Shown piece after piece: positions 18,301 through 26,787 of a stretch of DNA of 57,165 nt; positions within the stretch are counted from its first letter, which is position 1; each line of letters starts with the position of its first letter. Under the pieces are notes generated by a model. It saw only the letters and a list, made by a program, of their open reading frames with translations, made no database searches and had not been told where the DNA came from. Source of the DNA: Spirochaetaceae bacterium (GTDB lineage Bacteria > Spirochaetota > Spirochaetia > DSM-27196 > PWMO01). The position numbers and the translations under genes were made by a program. Where the stretch lies: contig REDM01000211.1 of NCBI GenBank assembly GCA_007693485.1, positions 1 through 57,165 of the forward strand, written 5' to 3'.

Positions 18301-18423
18301 CGGAACGTCGGAAAACTGCTCCTGGGGAAGGCGGGAAACGCTGAAAAACCCGAAGACCAGGATCAGCACCATCAGGATATTTATCAGTACCGGATTGCCA
18401 ACGGAGAACTTCCCGAGATTCAT
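15343..18423 (-). CDS. RND-family efflux transporter, AcrB/MdtB-like
   Basis: A 1026-residue inner-membrane pump of the hydrophobe/amphiphile efflux RND superfamily. It has the N-terminal membrane anchor followed by LPQEQFSDVPFFFVNIAVPFPG-type porter sequence, two large periplasmic loops and about 12 transmembrane helices. The helix 4 and helix 6 regions are seen in LGLIVDHAIVIVENSYR and the loop LTTVAAFLPLTFLPGVIGRF. The second half repeats the pattern with GVALAGIAVNDTIVLISFIN. It would use proton motive force to expel drugs, lipids or similar solutes. It overlaps its membrane-fusion gene by 4 bp. No TolC-type outer-membrane gene is nearby. Confidence 0.92.
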   Translation of the reverse strand: MNLGKFSVGNPVLINILMVLILVFGFFSVSRLPQEQFSDVPFFFVNIAVPFPGVSAADIERTVTVRVENAMQGVDRIDRIRSVTTEGLSRVTLEFDQGISRSDFDRLFQEVRNRFNAIDLPDGVLQESISEFTSNDFVPVIEVVLSGSVEYDQLNRAARELRDRLEQIRDVSGVTLVGARDRQVLIEADPQRLESIGVSLDEVVRAVRGRNVTVPGGQLDTPSRTFLLRTVGEIEDYRDFSDIIVRKGDGGRQGVVTVGDVAGVSLGFDREGIQSRFNGTQSITLRVLKVPGGSSVGIAGQVRGRTAAFQGRAIGDGIAIDYANDSTVPIRSSIDILVTNAVMGLVLLVGILLIFVGLRNALMTALGIPLTFAITFIILEATGETLNGNTLFGMVLVLGLIVDHAIVIVENSYRLQAGGMSRHDAAIKGVNQVIVPVIAATLTTVAAFLPLTFLPGVIGRFLRVVPLTVSIALVASTVEAGLFLPSHFADWPGGRKQRDRKRFARFQDRFARVLRVLYRRRLITVGFMVVIMVASFAMVGRLGQNLFAADDAPVFFADITMPAGTPIDRTAAVVSRVEGRLLPSVGNGDVVSVRSSVGFAAGSEQNVTRANVGQVVVDLVPESEGRERSVAEIMSEMERLVVDIPGPDSIRFRKQATGPPTDPAVVFRLFGDNYDNLVSASEAIKAHMAQYPEIINIRDNLEQSSPELRVTVNDPIAAGLGLSRQAIGTYIRGSFDGINAGTIFTDNEETSVLVRFAQQSPAGVEQLQQISIPTPDGRRVPFSSVAQLQEGDVFASIRRLDGRREVTIQADALTTTWLRELDAEVRELFASELADRYPDVELVIGGEFAQIARLLFDILRVFLIGVFLIYTILGTQFKSYTQPLLILVSVPFAFVGVILFLVVGGQSISTTIIYAGVALAGIAVNDTIVLISFINELRAEGMAVAEAVIEATSTRLRPIILTSLTTIAGLMPTAIGIGGRSVIWGPMASTIIFGLLFSTITALVVVPCVYGLFYDRKRHRTTAAAA

Positions 18424-19619
18424 CGAAGATCCCCACTCACCCCGATCACCGTGGCTTCAACCGGATCACCGTCGGCCAGAGCGCTCAGCGCCGATACGGC
18501 TACCTGCTCGCCAACGCTCAACCCTCGGGTTACTTCAGTTCGGTTCCCCAGTCGCCGGCCGATTTCGATGACGCGCCGTGCGGCGGTACCGTTCTCTACC
18601 ACAAAGACAAAGGTCTCTCCCTGCCGCCGGATCAGCGCCGCGGCGGGAATCAGCAGAACCTCCCGATCGATGGCGGGAACGATCCGTACCGATGCCGACA
18701 TCCCCGAGCGGACGACGTCGCCGCACCGGTTTGCCCATTCCACAATGACGGGAAAGCTCCCGGTGGACAGATCGCTTCCCGCTGCAACCGATCGAACCCG
18801 GCCGGGCTGCGCCTCATCGCCGCAGACATCCACGAAGATCTCAGCCGAGGCCCCCGCAGCGACAAACGCGATCTCGCGCTCGCCGACCGCTATCTCCATC
18901 TGAAGGGACCGGGTGTCGACGATGCGCGCGATCGCCACCCCGGTAGGCACAAAGTTACCTTCGGTCACACGGGGGTCCATCGCGGCCACGCGTCCCGCGA
19001 TGGGGGCGCGAAGCGACCGCTCCTCCCACGCGTTCCGGGCGCGCTGGTACGCCGCCTGCGCCCCACTCGCGGTCGCCTGGGCCCGCGCAAGCTCGACAGC
19101 CGACGCGGCTCCCGCCTCCTGTCGCCGTCGAGCCGCTTCGAGCTCGACCGCAGCGGACTCGGCCTGGGCTCTCGCCTGCTCCATCGCCAGTCGCTCGGAC
19201 CGGTCATCGAAGGCCGCAAGCAGATCACCCGCCTGTACCACACCACCAAGATCAAACGCCACCCGCTGCACCACGCCCTGTGTCTGCGTTACAACCGTTG
19301 CTTCTCGGGCACCGGCGATTCGTCCGGAACCTTCGATCCGGGTCACGAGCGAGCCGCGTCCGATTTCCACCGCCTCAATTGCCCTCGGCGGTCGATCTCC
19401 CCGGTCACCGGCGAGCCAGTCGCCGGTTGCCGCGGTGTCGGCATCGCGGCCACCCGGACGCCCCCTCCCGGGAGGCCCTCCGCATCCCGCGAGGGTCAGA
19501 GCCACAAGAAGAAGCACAACTGCAACGGAACCAATGCTCCAGTCACGACGGCAGGTGGTGGTGGTTGATCTGGCCCCGTGTCCCCGACTCTGAAACGCCC
19601 GGAGTAATCTTTTGTTCAT
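18420..19619 (-). CDS. RND pump membrane-fusion lipoprotein (HlyD/AcrA-like)
   Basis: A 399-residue periplasmic adaptor. A long basic N-terminus precedes a hydrophobic stretch and a lipobox LTLAGC with Cys46, so the mature protein should be a lipoprotein. The biotinyl-lipoyl-like halves are visible in VVTQTQGVVQRVAFDLGG and LRAPIAGRVAAMDPRVTEG, separated by an Ala/Glu/Arg-rich coiled-coil hairpin (about 140-200). Beta-barrel and membrane-proximal domains follow. It is the first gene of a two-gene operon with the RND pump and overlaps it by 4 bp (ATGA). Confidence 0.9.
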   Translation of the reverse strand: MNKRLLRAFQSRGHGARSTTTTCRRDWSIGSVAVVLLLVALTLAGCGGPPGRGRPGGRDADTAATGDWLAGDRGDRPPRAIEAVEIGRGSLVTRIEGSGRIAGAREATVVTQTQGVVQRVAFDLGGVVQAGDLLAAFDDRSERLAMEQARAQAESAAVELEAARRRQEAGAASAVELARAQATASGAQAAYQRARNAWEERSLRAPIAGRVAAMDPRVTEGNFVPTGVAIARIVDTRSLQMEIAVGEREIAFVAAGASAEIFVDVCGDEAQPGRVRSVAAGSDLSTGSFPVIVEWANRCGDVVRSGMSASVRIVPAIDREVLLIPAAALIRRQGETFVFVVENGTAARRVIEIGRRLGNRTEVTRGLSVGEQVAVSALSALADGDPVEATVIGVSGDLR

Positions 19620-19626
19620 AGCTTAG

Positions 19627-19655
19627 AAACTACTGCTCTCGTGCTTCGAGGGCAA
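19627..19655 (-). promoter_or_regulatory. Efflux operon promoter, leaderless type
   Basis: TTGCCC (19650-19655), a 17-bp spacer and TAGTTT (19627-19632) on the minus strand, 7 nt before the ATG at 19619. The boxes are weak matches to consensus, but the spacing is the same as in other leaderless candidates here and there is no ribosome-binding site. Confidence 0.4.
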
Positions 19656-19662
19656 CCGGAAA

Positions 19663-21039
19663 CTATCGGCGAATCTCGATCTCGTATCGGCCCGGAGGTG
19701 TTCCCGAGAACGCGCCTGCGAGCACCGAGTAGGTGCCCCCGGCGGACCGGAACTCGACCCGCGAGTCGGTGCTCATCCCGAAGTCGTCGTTCTCGGCAAC
19801 GGGCATTCCGGCACCATCGAGCACCACCAGGTAGGTGTCAAACTCTTCGGACCGCAGGTCAACGCGGTAATCGGCCCCGGCGTCGGTTGAGAAGGTGTGC
19901 ACCTGAAATACTCGCGACCCGTGACGAAAACCCTGCTCGCGCAACTGGCCGCTGAATCGTTGCACCACCGGGCGCGCGGCGCGTGACACGTATCGAATGG
20001 TGTAGGTGCCGCTCGGTTGCGAGCCGAAGGAGGCGGCGTAGACCGTCCAGACGCCCGATTCACCGGCGGTAAACACCAGCTGGGCATCGAGGCCGCCGCC
20101 GCTGTCGTCGTCTTCGTACCGACGTCCGCTTGGCGATTCGGCAATGAGGTAGGCGTCAAACTCGGAGGAACGCATGAGAATGTCGACTTCCTGTCCGGCG
20201 GTAACCGCGATGGTGTAGCGCTGCGCACGCCGTCCGTCGAACCGCTCGTCAACCGGCGTCATGAGACCGGTCACCACCTCGTCCTCGGCGAGCCGCCGGC
20301 CGGGGGTGTGGGTTGTCTCCACACTGACGGGGCTCACCAGCACGGAAAACCGGCCCGAACCGTAGCCACCCCAGGAGCCGGCCTGGATCAGAAGCGTTCC
20401 CGCGTCAGGGAAAAAGTGCATGAGCTCGGAGTCGGTGGTGCTTTCGTGACCATCGCTGAAGGCGTCATCGTTCTCGGCAACCTGGCCCGCATCATCGATC
20501 ACCGTGAGAAAGGTATCGAAGTCGCGCGACGAGAGCTGAATCCGGACCATCTCGCCGGCCCGGCCGGTGTATCGATAGAGCACCTGCCGTGCTCCGGCGG
20601 GACCGGAGGGCTGCAAGACTCCGGCTTCCGGTCGGTCGAGCGTCAGCGGAATTGCCGGAGCGCTCGCCTCAATACGAAGCGAGTACCCACCCTGCTCGCC
20701 GGGGGTGGCCGCCGCAACGCCCACGCGAATCGTTCCCGACCCGGGCACCGACAGCGACAGCATGGCGCTTCCCATCTCGGCTCGCGCATACTCCCTCGAT
20801 CGACCGGGAACCTCTACCAGAAGCTCGATGGGAAAATCCACCGAAACCGCGTGGACCTGAATCAGCGTATCACCGGGAGAGGCGATGGTGTGCCACTGCA
20901 CCGGGGTTCCATCGGGCAGTCGCTCGGAGGATGCGGTGATTCTGCCGTCTTGACGCAACAGCACCTCCTGCGAGGAAATGGGTGCCGCAGCGAGCAGCAG
21001 AGCCACCAGAACAGATGCAAGAACGAGTCGACGTTTCAT
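19663..21039 (-). CDS. Exported PPC-repeat protein
   Basis: A 458-residue secreted protein with a signal peptide (MKRRLVLASVLVALLLAAAP) and no catalytic domain that I recognise. It contains three recognisable bacterial pre-peptidase C-terminal (PPC) beta-sandwich repeats, marked by the recurring pattern F-D-T/A-Y/F-L followed by an acidic DD: FDTFLTVIDDAGQVAENDD, FDAYLIAESPSGRRYEDDD and FDTYLVVLDGAGMPVAENDD. A more divergent N-terminal repeat may exist. PPC domains usually accompany proteases or act as adhesion or chaperone modules. The ATG at 21039 follows AGGAGA; an in-frame ATG 45 nt upstream is rejected. Confidence 0.85.
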   Translation of the reverse strand: MKRRLVLASVLVALLLAAAPISSQEVLLRQDGRITASSERLPDGTPVQWHTIASPGDTLIQVHAVSVDFPIELLVEVPGRSREYARAEMGSAMLSLSVPGSGTIRVGVAAATPGEQGGYSLRIEASAPAIPLTLDRPEAGVLQPSGPAGARQVLYRYTGRAGEMVRIQLSSRDFDTFLTVIDDAGQVAENDDAFSDGHESTTDSELMHFFPDAGTLLIQAGSWGGYGSGRFSVLVSPVSVETTHTPGRRLAEDEVVTGLMTPVDERFDGRRAQRYTIAVTAGQEVDILMRSSEFDAYLIAESPSGRRYEDDDSGGGLDAQLVFTAGESGVWTVYAASFGSQPSGTYTIRYVSRAARPVVQRFSGQLREQGFRHGSRVFQVHTFSTDAGADYRVDLRSEEFDTYLVVLDGAGMPVAENDDFGMSTDSRVEFRSAGGTYSVLAGAFSGTPPGRYEIEIRR

Positions 21040-21061
21040 GGAATTTCTCCTATTGCTACCG

Positions 21062-21070
21062 ATTATACCA
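21062..21070 (-). promoter_or_regulatory. Extended -10 promoter of the PPC gene
   Basis: On the minus strand TG-G-TATAAT gives a perfect -10 box (21062-21067) with the extended TG at 21069-21070. No -35 box is obvious. Transcription would begin near 21055, leaving about 16 nt that include the AGGAGA ribosome-binding site. Confidence 0.55.
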
Positions 21071-21101
21071 CGCACGGTGGCCAAGACGGCCGCTTCATCG
21101 G

Positions 21102-21107
21102 TATATT
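21102..21107 (+). promoter_or_regulatory. -10 box of the ABC exporter operon, leaderless type
   Basis: TATATT lies 6 nt before the ATG at 21114, with no Shine-Dalgarno sequence. The -35 region at the expected distance (GGCCAA) is poor, so the promoter may need an activator. Confidence 0.35.
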
Positions 21108-21113
21108 TGCGCG

Positions 21114-22043
21114 ATGAACTCCAGCTCTGCGCTCTCCGTGTCCCATCTGTTCAAGTCGTACGGGTCACTCCGTGCCGTCAACGATCTCTCGTTTTCGGTT
21201 GCGCCGTCGACCTGCTTTGGCGTGCTCGGACCCAACGGCGCGGGCAAAACCACCATGATGAAAACCCTCTACGGAAAGGCCGAACCGGACGCGCACCCCG
21301 ACACCCGCATGGAGGTGTTTGGCTTCGACCCGCGGAGGGACCAGCTTCGCATCAAGACGCTCTGCGGAATTGTGCCGCAGGAGGACAACCTCGACGTGGA
21401 GCTCAACGTCGAGCAGAACCTGCGGATCTTCGCCGATTTTTACGCCATGCCGCGGAAAGCAGCGGGCGATCGAATCGGCTACCTGCTGGATTTCATGGAG
21501 CTCGGTGAGAAGCGGACGGCACGGGTCCGCGAGCTCTCCGGTGGAATGAAGCGCCGACTCATCATCGCCCGGGCGCTGTTGAACGATCCGGCCCTTTTGA
21601 TCCTGGATGAGCCCACCACCGGCCTCGATCCGCAGGTGCGCCAGCTCATCTGGGACAAGCTACGAAGCCTCAAACGCGAGGGGGTCACCATTCTGCTGAC
21701 CACCCACTATATGGAAGAGGCGTTTCAGATCGCCGACACCATTCTGATCATGGACAAGGGAAACCGGATCATGGAGGGGAATCCGCAGCGACTGCTGGAA
21801 GAGCACCTCGAGCGAAACGTGCTGGAACTGATGAACGTGTCCCGCGCCGAGCGACTTGCCCAGCTGCTCGACGGCGTCCACACCGAGGCATCGGCCGAGC
21901 GCGTTCTCTACTTCAGCAGCGACCTCGCCGTCCTGCAGGAGGCGGCCGCCCGCCTGGAACCGGGCGACGGCGTTCTGCGCCAGACCAACCTGGAGGACCT
22001 CTTCCTCCGCGCCACCGGGAGGCGGCTCAATGAGCTCCAATAG
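21114..22043 (+). CDS. ABC exporter ATP-binding protein (NodI/CcmA-like)
   Basis: A 309-residue ATPase of an ABC-2 type exporter. Walker A is GPNGAGKT near residues 39-46, the signature is LSGGMKRR, Walker B is LLILDEPTTGLDPQ and the switch histidine is in LTTHYMEEA. The C-terminal 70 residues are an accessory region ending in the TNLEDLFLRATGR pattern usual in this family. The start at 21114 is chosen because it directly precedes the ABC domain; the reading frame upstream runs through the promoter. It overlaps the permease gene by 14 bp. The substrate is not evident; NodI/NodJ-like systems export polysaccharide-type molecules, but many relatives are uncharacterised. Confidence 0.88.
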   Translation: MNSSSALSVSHLFKSYGSLRAVNDLSFSVAPSTCFGVLGPNGAGKTTMMKTLYGKAEPDAHPDTRMEVFGFDPRRDQLRIKTLCGIVPQEDNLDVELNVEQNLRIFADFYAMPRKAAGDRIGYLLDFMELGEKRTARVRELSGGMKRRLIIARALLNDPALLILDEPTTGLDPQVRQLIWDKLRSLKREGVTILLTTHYMEEAFQIADTILIMDKGNRIMEGNPQRLLEEHLERNVLELMNVSRAERLAQLLDGVHTEASAERVLYFSSDLAVLQEAAARLEPGDGVLRQTNLEDLFLRATGRRLNELQ

Positions 22044-22896
22044 TCCGTATCAGACTGATGGCTGCGTTGACGGCCTGGGCAACCCGCTTGCAAAGCTCAG
22101 CGGAGCCGCCGCCCACTGCATCGTGGGCCACCCTCCGCGGCGTGCACGGCGACTCTACGCGATCTGGCTGCGCCACGTGCGGGTCTACAGCAAGAACCTG
22201 ATCAGCAACGCCCTGCCCCCCTTTCTGGAGCCCATCATTTTTCTGGTGGGGATAGGACTGGGGCTGGGGCGCTACGTGGGCATGATGGATGGGGTTCCGT
22301 ACATCCAGTTTCTGGCCACCGGGCTGCTGGTCACCGCGGCGATGTTCACCGCCGCCTTCGAGTGCAGTTTCGGTACCTATATCCGGCTCGAGTTTGACAA
22401 GGTGTACGACGGGATGCTTGCGGCGCCCATGTCGGTGCACGACCTGCTGATTGGAGAGCTGCTCTGGGCGGGAACCAAGGGCTTCTTCTTCACCGTCTCG
22501 GTGATGATTGTCTCCACCGTGGCGGGGATCCTTCCGCTGGGGTCCATCATGGTCGCCCCGCTGCTGGGATTCCTCACCGGGACCATGTTTGGCGCCCTGG
22601 GCTTCCTGGTGACCTCCATCGTGGACAACATCAACCAGTTTAATTTTCTGTTTTCCGGGCTGATCTCACCGATGTTCTTCTTTGCCGGCGTGGTGTTTCC
22701 ACTGGAGACCCTGCCCCCGGTCACGCGGCCGATCACCGAGATCCTGCCCCTCACCCATCCGGTGCGCCTCCTGCGAGGCATCACCACCGGGAGCCTCGGG
22801 TGGATCCATCTGTTTGATGCGATCTATCTGGTTCTGTTCAGCGTGCTGATCGGGGCGTGGGGCATCCACCGCCTGAAGCGCAAGCTCGTGGACTAA
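22030..22896 (+). CDS. ABC-2 type exporter permease (NodJ-like)
   Basis: A 288-residue inner-membrane protein with about six transmembrane helices. The ABC-2 core segments are visible: YSKNLISNALPPFLEPIIFL, the FDKVYDGMLAAPMS amphipathic elbow, and the LISPMFFFAGVVFPLETLP loop that marks NodJ/DrrB-like permeases. The ATG at 22030 follows GGGAGGCGG and lies inside the end of the ATPase gene, so translation is coupled. The stop codon overlaps that of the convergent parC gene by 4 bp. Confidence 0.88.
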   Translation: MSSNSPYQTDGCVDGLGNPLAKLSGAAAHCIVGHPPRRARRLYAIWLRHVRVYSKNLISNALPPFLEPIIFLVGIGLGLGRYVGMMDGVPYIQFLATGLLVTAAMFTAAFECSFGTYIRLEFDKVYDGMLAAPMSVHDLLIGELLWAGTKGFFFTVSVMIVSTVAGILPLGSIMVAPLLGFLTGTMFGALGFLVTSIVDNINQFNFLFSGLISPMFFFAGVVFPLETLPPVTRPITEILPLTHPVRLLRGITTGSLGWIHLFDAIYLVLFSVLIGAWGIHRLKRKLVD

Positions 22897-24950
22897 CGCC
22901 CCGGCTTCTTCGGCGGCGTCTTTTTTGGCGGCGCCTTCTTCGCTGATGTCTTCTTTGGCGGCGCCTTCTTCGCGGCCGAGGGCTTCCCACTCGACGGTTT
23001 CTTCGACGCCGGTTTCTTCCCCGCCGCAGCGTTCTTCGCCGACTGGCTCGACTCAAAGATAGCACTCTTGAGATCCTTGGTGGAGAGCCGTACGCCCGCG
23101 GCCTTCACGCCTTTGACCAGGTAGTCTGAGACGGGGAAGCGCTCTTCGAGCACCTTGTACTTGGAGAGCGGCTTGTACTTGAGCACCGCGTCGACGTCTT
23201 CCTTGGTGGTTACCTTGAGCACCTCGGTTTCGTCGGGAACGATGCGATAGCCCCGATCGAGAATGTAGCCTTCGATGCGGCAGCGCTTCAGGTAGACGTC
23301 TCCCTTCTTGTTCTTGTACATCACCGTGAAGATCCGCTCGGCGAGGGTCTCCTTGTCGGCGTGTCCGCAGGCGAGCATGCCCTTGTCCACAAAGAGCTTC
23401 TCCGGCACGTTGATCACCGAGTAGGCACCGGTGCGGCGGATCACCAGGATGCGGTCGAACTCCGAGACGTCAAAGAGCGCCTTGCCTGACGCCACGTTGG
23501 TACCCAGGTAGCCGGTGTCGCCGTCGTAGCGCAGGGTGAGGTTGCGCTGCGCCGCCTCGCGCACGTCCACCTTCTGGAATGAGGTAATCTCGGTGCGGCG
23601 CGGGTGGTTGGTCTGTTGTGCCTCAATCACGTGCTCCAGAAAGCCGACTGCGTACGCCTCGATGTTTGCCAGGTGAGCCTTGATCTCGGCGAGGCGCTCG
23701 CGGATCTCTTTCATCTCCTGCTTGGCCTTGTTGATATCGTAGAGCGAGATGCGCCGGATGGGAATCTTGAGCAGTCGCTCGATGTCCTCGTCGGTGATCT
23801 TGCGCTTGATCTGCGCGAGGAAGGGATCAAACCCGCGGCGTACCGCCTCGAAGACCGCGTCGTGGGTGGTCATCTCCTCGATCCGCTGGTAGATGCGCTC
23901 CTCGACAAAGATCTGCTCGAGGGTGCGCGCGTGCAGGCGATCGAGGAGCTTACCGCGTTCGAGCTCGAGCTCGGCGATCAACACCTTGATAAGCCGGCGC
24001 GCGTGATACTGGATTACCTCGGTGACGCTCATGATCACCGGGGTGTTGTCCTTGATGACCAGGAGGTTCACGGAGATGGAGTTTTCGCAATCGGTAAAGG
24101 CGAAGAGCGCGTCGATCGTGTCCGCCGTGGTGATGCCGCGGGCAAGCTTGACCTCGATCTCCACGTTGTCGGTGGTGAAGTCGCTGATGCCGGCGATCTT
24201 GATCTTGTTCTTGCGGGCGGCAGCCTCGATCGAGGTGATGAGGCTCTCTGTGGTGGAGCCAAAGGGCAGCTCGCGAATCACGATGCGCTTGGGGTCGGAG
24301 GTATCGAGCTTTGCGCGAACCAGCACCTTGCCCAGACCATCCTGATAGTCCGAGACATCCACCAGGCCGCCGGTGAGAAAGTCGGGCAGCAGCTGGAAGG
24401 GCTTGCCCTCGATGGCGCAGACCATCGCCTGCATCACCTCGATGAAGTTGTGCGGAAGCACCTTGGTGGACATACCCACCGCGATGCCCTCGGCGCCCTG
24501 GATGACCACCAGCGGCACCTTGGCGGGAAAGACCACCGGCTCGCGGTTTCGCCCGTCGTAGGAGTCGTCGTACTCGGTGATCTCCGGCTTGTAGAGCAGC
24601 TGCTTGGCGAGCTCGTTGACTCGGCACTCGATGTAGCGGCTCGCCGACGCTTCGTCTCCGGTGAAGATGTTGCCGAAGTTCCCCTGCGTGTCGATGAAAA
24701 GGTCCTTGTTGGCCAGGACCACCAGAGCGGAGTAGATGGAGGCGTCACCGTGCGGATGATAGCGCATGCAGTGGCCGACCACGTTGGCCACCTTGTGAAA
24801 CTTGCCGTCATCCATCTCGAAGAGGCTGTGCAGGATGCGCCGCTGCACCGGCTTCAGCCCGTCGTCGATGTGGGGGATGGCGCGGTCCTTGATCACGTAC
24901 GAGGCGTACTCGAGGAAGTTCTTGTTGAACAGCGCGTTCACATAGGCCAT
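22893..24950 (-). CDS. parC: DNA topoisomerase IV subunit A with a Lys/Pro/Ala-rich tail
   Basis: A 685-residue type IIA topoisomerase breakage-reunion subunit. It has IPHIDDGLKPVQRRIL, the YHPHGDASIY segment and the catalytic tyrosine Tyr106 in ASRYIECRV. Together with ParE it would decatenate chromosomes. The C-terminal part is short and ends in a low-complexity tail at residues 637-685 made of repeated KKAPPKKT/KKPSS units, resembling histone H1 or eukaryotic-like DNA-binding tails. The tail is encoded by near-repeats at 22918-22974. The ATG at 24950 follows CAGGAGC. It lies 42 bp after parE in the same operon. GyrA is unlikely because the adjacent partner is ParE-type and the beta-pinwheel domain is reduced. 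Confidence 0.88.
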   Translation of the reverse strand: MAYVNALFNKNFLEYASYVIKDRAIPHIDDGLKPVQRRILHSLFEMDDGKFHKVANVVGHCMRYHPHGDASIYSALVVLANKDLFIDTQGNFGNIFTGDEASASRYIECRVNELAKQLLYKPEITEYDDSYDGRNREPVVFPAKVPLVVIQGAEGIAVGMSTKVLPHNFIEVMQAMVCAIEGKPFQLLPDFLTGGLVDVSDYQDGLGKVLVRAKLDTSDPKRIVIRELPFGSTTESLITSIEAAARKNKIKIAGISDFTTDNVEIEVKLARGITTADTIDALFAFTDCENSISVNLLVIKDNTPVIMSVTEVIQYHARRLIKVLIAELELERGKLLDRLHARTLEQIFVEERIYQRIEEMTTHDAVFEAVRRGFDPFLAQIKRKITDEDIERLLKIPIRRISLYDINKAKQEMKEIRERLAEIKAHLANIEAYAVGFLEHVIEAQQTNHPRRTEITSFQKVDVREAAQRNLTLRYDGDTGYLGTNVASGKALFDVSEFDRILVIRRTGAYSVINVPEKLFVDKGMLACGHADKETLAERIFTVMYKNKKGDVYLKRCRIEGYILDRGYRIVPDETEVLKVTTKEDVDAVLKYKPLSKYKVLEERFPVSDYLVKGVKAAGVRLSTKDLKSAIFESSQSAKNAAAGKKPASKKPSSGKPSAAKKAPPKKTSAKKAPPKKTPPKKPGR

Positions 24951-24992
24951 GGTCTGCTCCTGCGGTCGCCCTGAGCCGGGTCGCTCACCATA

Positions 24993-26783
24993 TCAGATCA
25001 GGTTTTCCATGATAAAATCGCGCCGCTCCGGCGTGTTTTTCCCCATGTAGAACCCGAGGGTCTCCTGGATACCCTTGATGGACTTGACGTTGACCGGCAC
25101 CAGGCGGATGTCCGGCCCGATGAACTGGCCAAACTCCTTGGGCGAGATCTCGCCGAGCCCCTTGAATCGGGTCACCTCGGGCTGCGAGATCCGTGCCACC
25201 GCTTCATCCTTCTCTGCGCCGTTGTAACAGTAGACGGTCTCTTTCTTGTTGCGCACGCGAAAGAGCGGGGTCTCCAGAATATAGACGCGGCCGGCGACCA
25301 CCAACTCTTCGAAGAAGTTCAGAAAAAAGGTGAGCAGGAGGTTTCGGATGTGGAACCCGTCGTGGTCGGCGTCGGTAGCGATAACGATGCGCTCGTAGCG
25401 CAGCCCCTCGATGTCGGTCTCGATGCCGAGTGCCATCATCATGTTGAAGAGCTCTTCGTTGCGGTAGATGTCGGCGCGCTTGCGGGCGTACATGTTCTGC
25501 GGCTTCCCGCGCAGGGAGAAGATCGCCTGGGTGTACACATCGCGCGAGCTGACCATGGATCCCGATGCCGACTGCCCCTCGGTGATGAAGATGGTGGAGA
25601 CGTCCCCGCCCTTGTCGCCGATATGGTACTTGCAGTCCTTGAGGTTGGGGATCTTCAGCGCAATCTTCTTCGCCGCCTCGCGCGCCTCTTTGCGTACCGC
25701 GTTGAGCTCGGTGCGCAACCGCTCGTTCTGGACGATCTTCTCTTCGAGCTTGCGCGCCGCCTGCGTGTTCTTGTGCAGGAAGTCCACAACGCCCGCACGC
25801 ACCTCGTTTACAATCCAGCCGCGCACCTCGGTGTTCCCAAGCTTGTTCTTGGTCTGACTCTCAAAGATGGGATTCTGCAGCCGCACCGCAATTGCCCCGG
25901 CCATGCCCTCGCGCACGTCGATGCCGGAGTAATTGCGCTTGAAGTACTCGTTGACGCCCTTCAGCAGCCCCTCACGGAAGGCGCTCTGATGGGTCCCGCC
26001 GTCGGAGGTGTACTGACCGTTGACAAAACTGAAGTAGGTCTCGCCGTAGTTGGCGGTGCTGGTGAACGCAAACTCCAGCGTCTTGGACTTGTAGTAGCCG
26101 ATTTCGTAGACCGTCTCGTCGCCCACCTCGGCGTAGAGCAGGTCGTAGAGGCCGCGCTTTGACTCGAACTTGCGCTTGCCGAGGTAGAGCGAGAGTCCAC
26201 TGTTGAGGTAGGCGTAGTTCCACAACCGCTGTTCGAGAAACTCGACGTTGAACTGGTAGTCACCGAAGATCTCGCGGTCGGGCACGAACTCCACGTAGGT
26301 ACCGTTCTTTTCCTTGGCGGCCGCGCCCTCTTTCTTGCTCTTGAGCTTCCCGCGGACGAACACCGCCTCGAAGTACTTCCCTTCGCGAAACGACACCACC
26401 CGGAAGTGGGACGAGAGGGCGTTCACCGCCTTGGTGCCCACGCCGTTCAGCCCCACCGAGAACTGGAAGACCTCGTCGTTGTACTTGGCGCCCGTATTGA
26501 TGGTGGAGACGCAGTCGATCACCTTCCCCAGTGGGATGCCACGACCGTAGTCGCGCACGCGTACCTGGTCTTCGCCCACATCCACCAGGATGCGGTCGCC
26601 GTGGCCCATGATGAACTCGTCGATGCTGTTATCGATCACCTCTTTGATCAGGATGTAGATCCCGTCGTCGAGGTTGGAACCGTCTCCCAGCCGTCCGATG
26701 TACATACCGGTGCGAAGCCGGATGTGTTCGAGCGAGCTGAGCGTTTTGATCTTGCTTTCGTCGTAGACCGCGGCCTTCGGCAC
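24993..26783 (-). CDS. parE: DNA topoisomerase IV subunit B
   Basis: A 596-residue type IIA topoisomerase ATPase subunit. The GHKL ATPase domain shows EVIDNSIDE (metal Glu/Asn), VRDYGRGIPLG and VGLNGVGTKAVNAL. The TOPRIM domain has ITEGQSASGS and the acidic DADHDGFHIR, which are the magnesium ligands; EGQSASGS differs from the EGDSAGGS of GyrB but is familiar from Bacteroidetes-type ParE. The start is GTG at 26783, preceded by GAGGGG. The gene lies between pcm and parC on the same strand, with 4-nt and 42-nt gaps. Confidence 0.9.
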   Translation of the reverse strand: MPKAAVYDESKIKTLSSLEHIRLRTGMYIGRLGDGSNLDDGIYILIKEVIDNSIDEFIMGHGDRILVDVGEDQVRVRDYGRGIPLGKVIDCVSTINTGAKYNDEVFQFSVGLNGVGTKAVNALSSHFRVVSFREGKYFEAVFVRGKLKSKKEGAAAKEKNGTYVEFVPDREIFGDYQFNVEFLEQRLWNYAYLNSGLSLYLGKRKFESKRGLYDLLYAEVGDETVYEIGYYKSKTLEFAFTSTANYGETYFSFVNGQYTSDGGTHQSAFREGLLKGVNEYFKRNYSGIDVREGMAGAIAVRLQNPIFESQTKNKLGNTEVRGWIVNEVRAGVVDFLHKNTQAARKLEEKIVQNERLRTELNAVRKEAREAAKKIALKIPNLKDCKYHIGDKGGDVSTIFITEGQSASGSMVSSRDVYTQAIFSLRGKPQNMYARKRADIYRNEELFNMMMALGIETDIEGLRYERIVIATDADHDGFHIRNLLLTFFLNFFEELVVAGRVYILETPLFRVRNKKETVYCYNGAEKDEAVARISQPEVTRFKGLGEISPKEFGQFIGPDIRLVPVNVKSIKGIQETLGFYMGKNTPERRDFIMENLI

Positions 26784-26787
26784 TGCC

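Noticed and set aside
20982-21113. A longer N-terminus for the ABC exporter ATPase from 20982
   Set aside because: The extra 44 residues read through the divergent promoter region and the PPC gene start, and are not ABC-like.
22896-23042. Repeated DNA considered as a minisatellite or CRISPR-like array
   Set aside because: The repeats are in frame and encode the Lys/Pro-rich tail of ParC; spacers are not unique.
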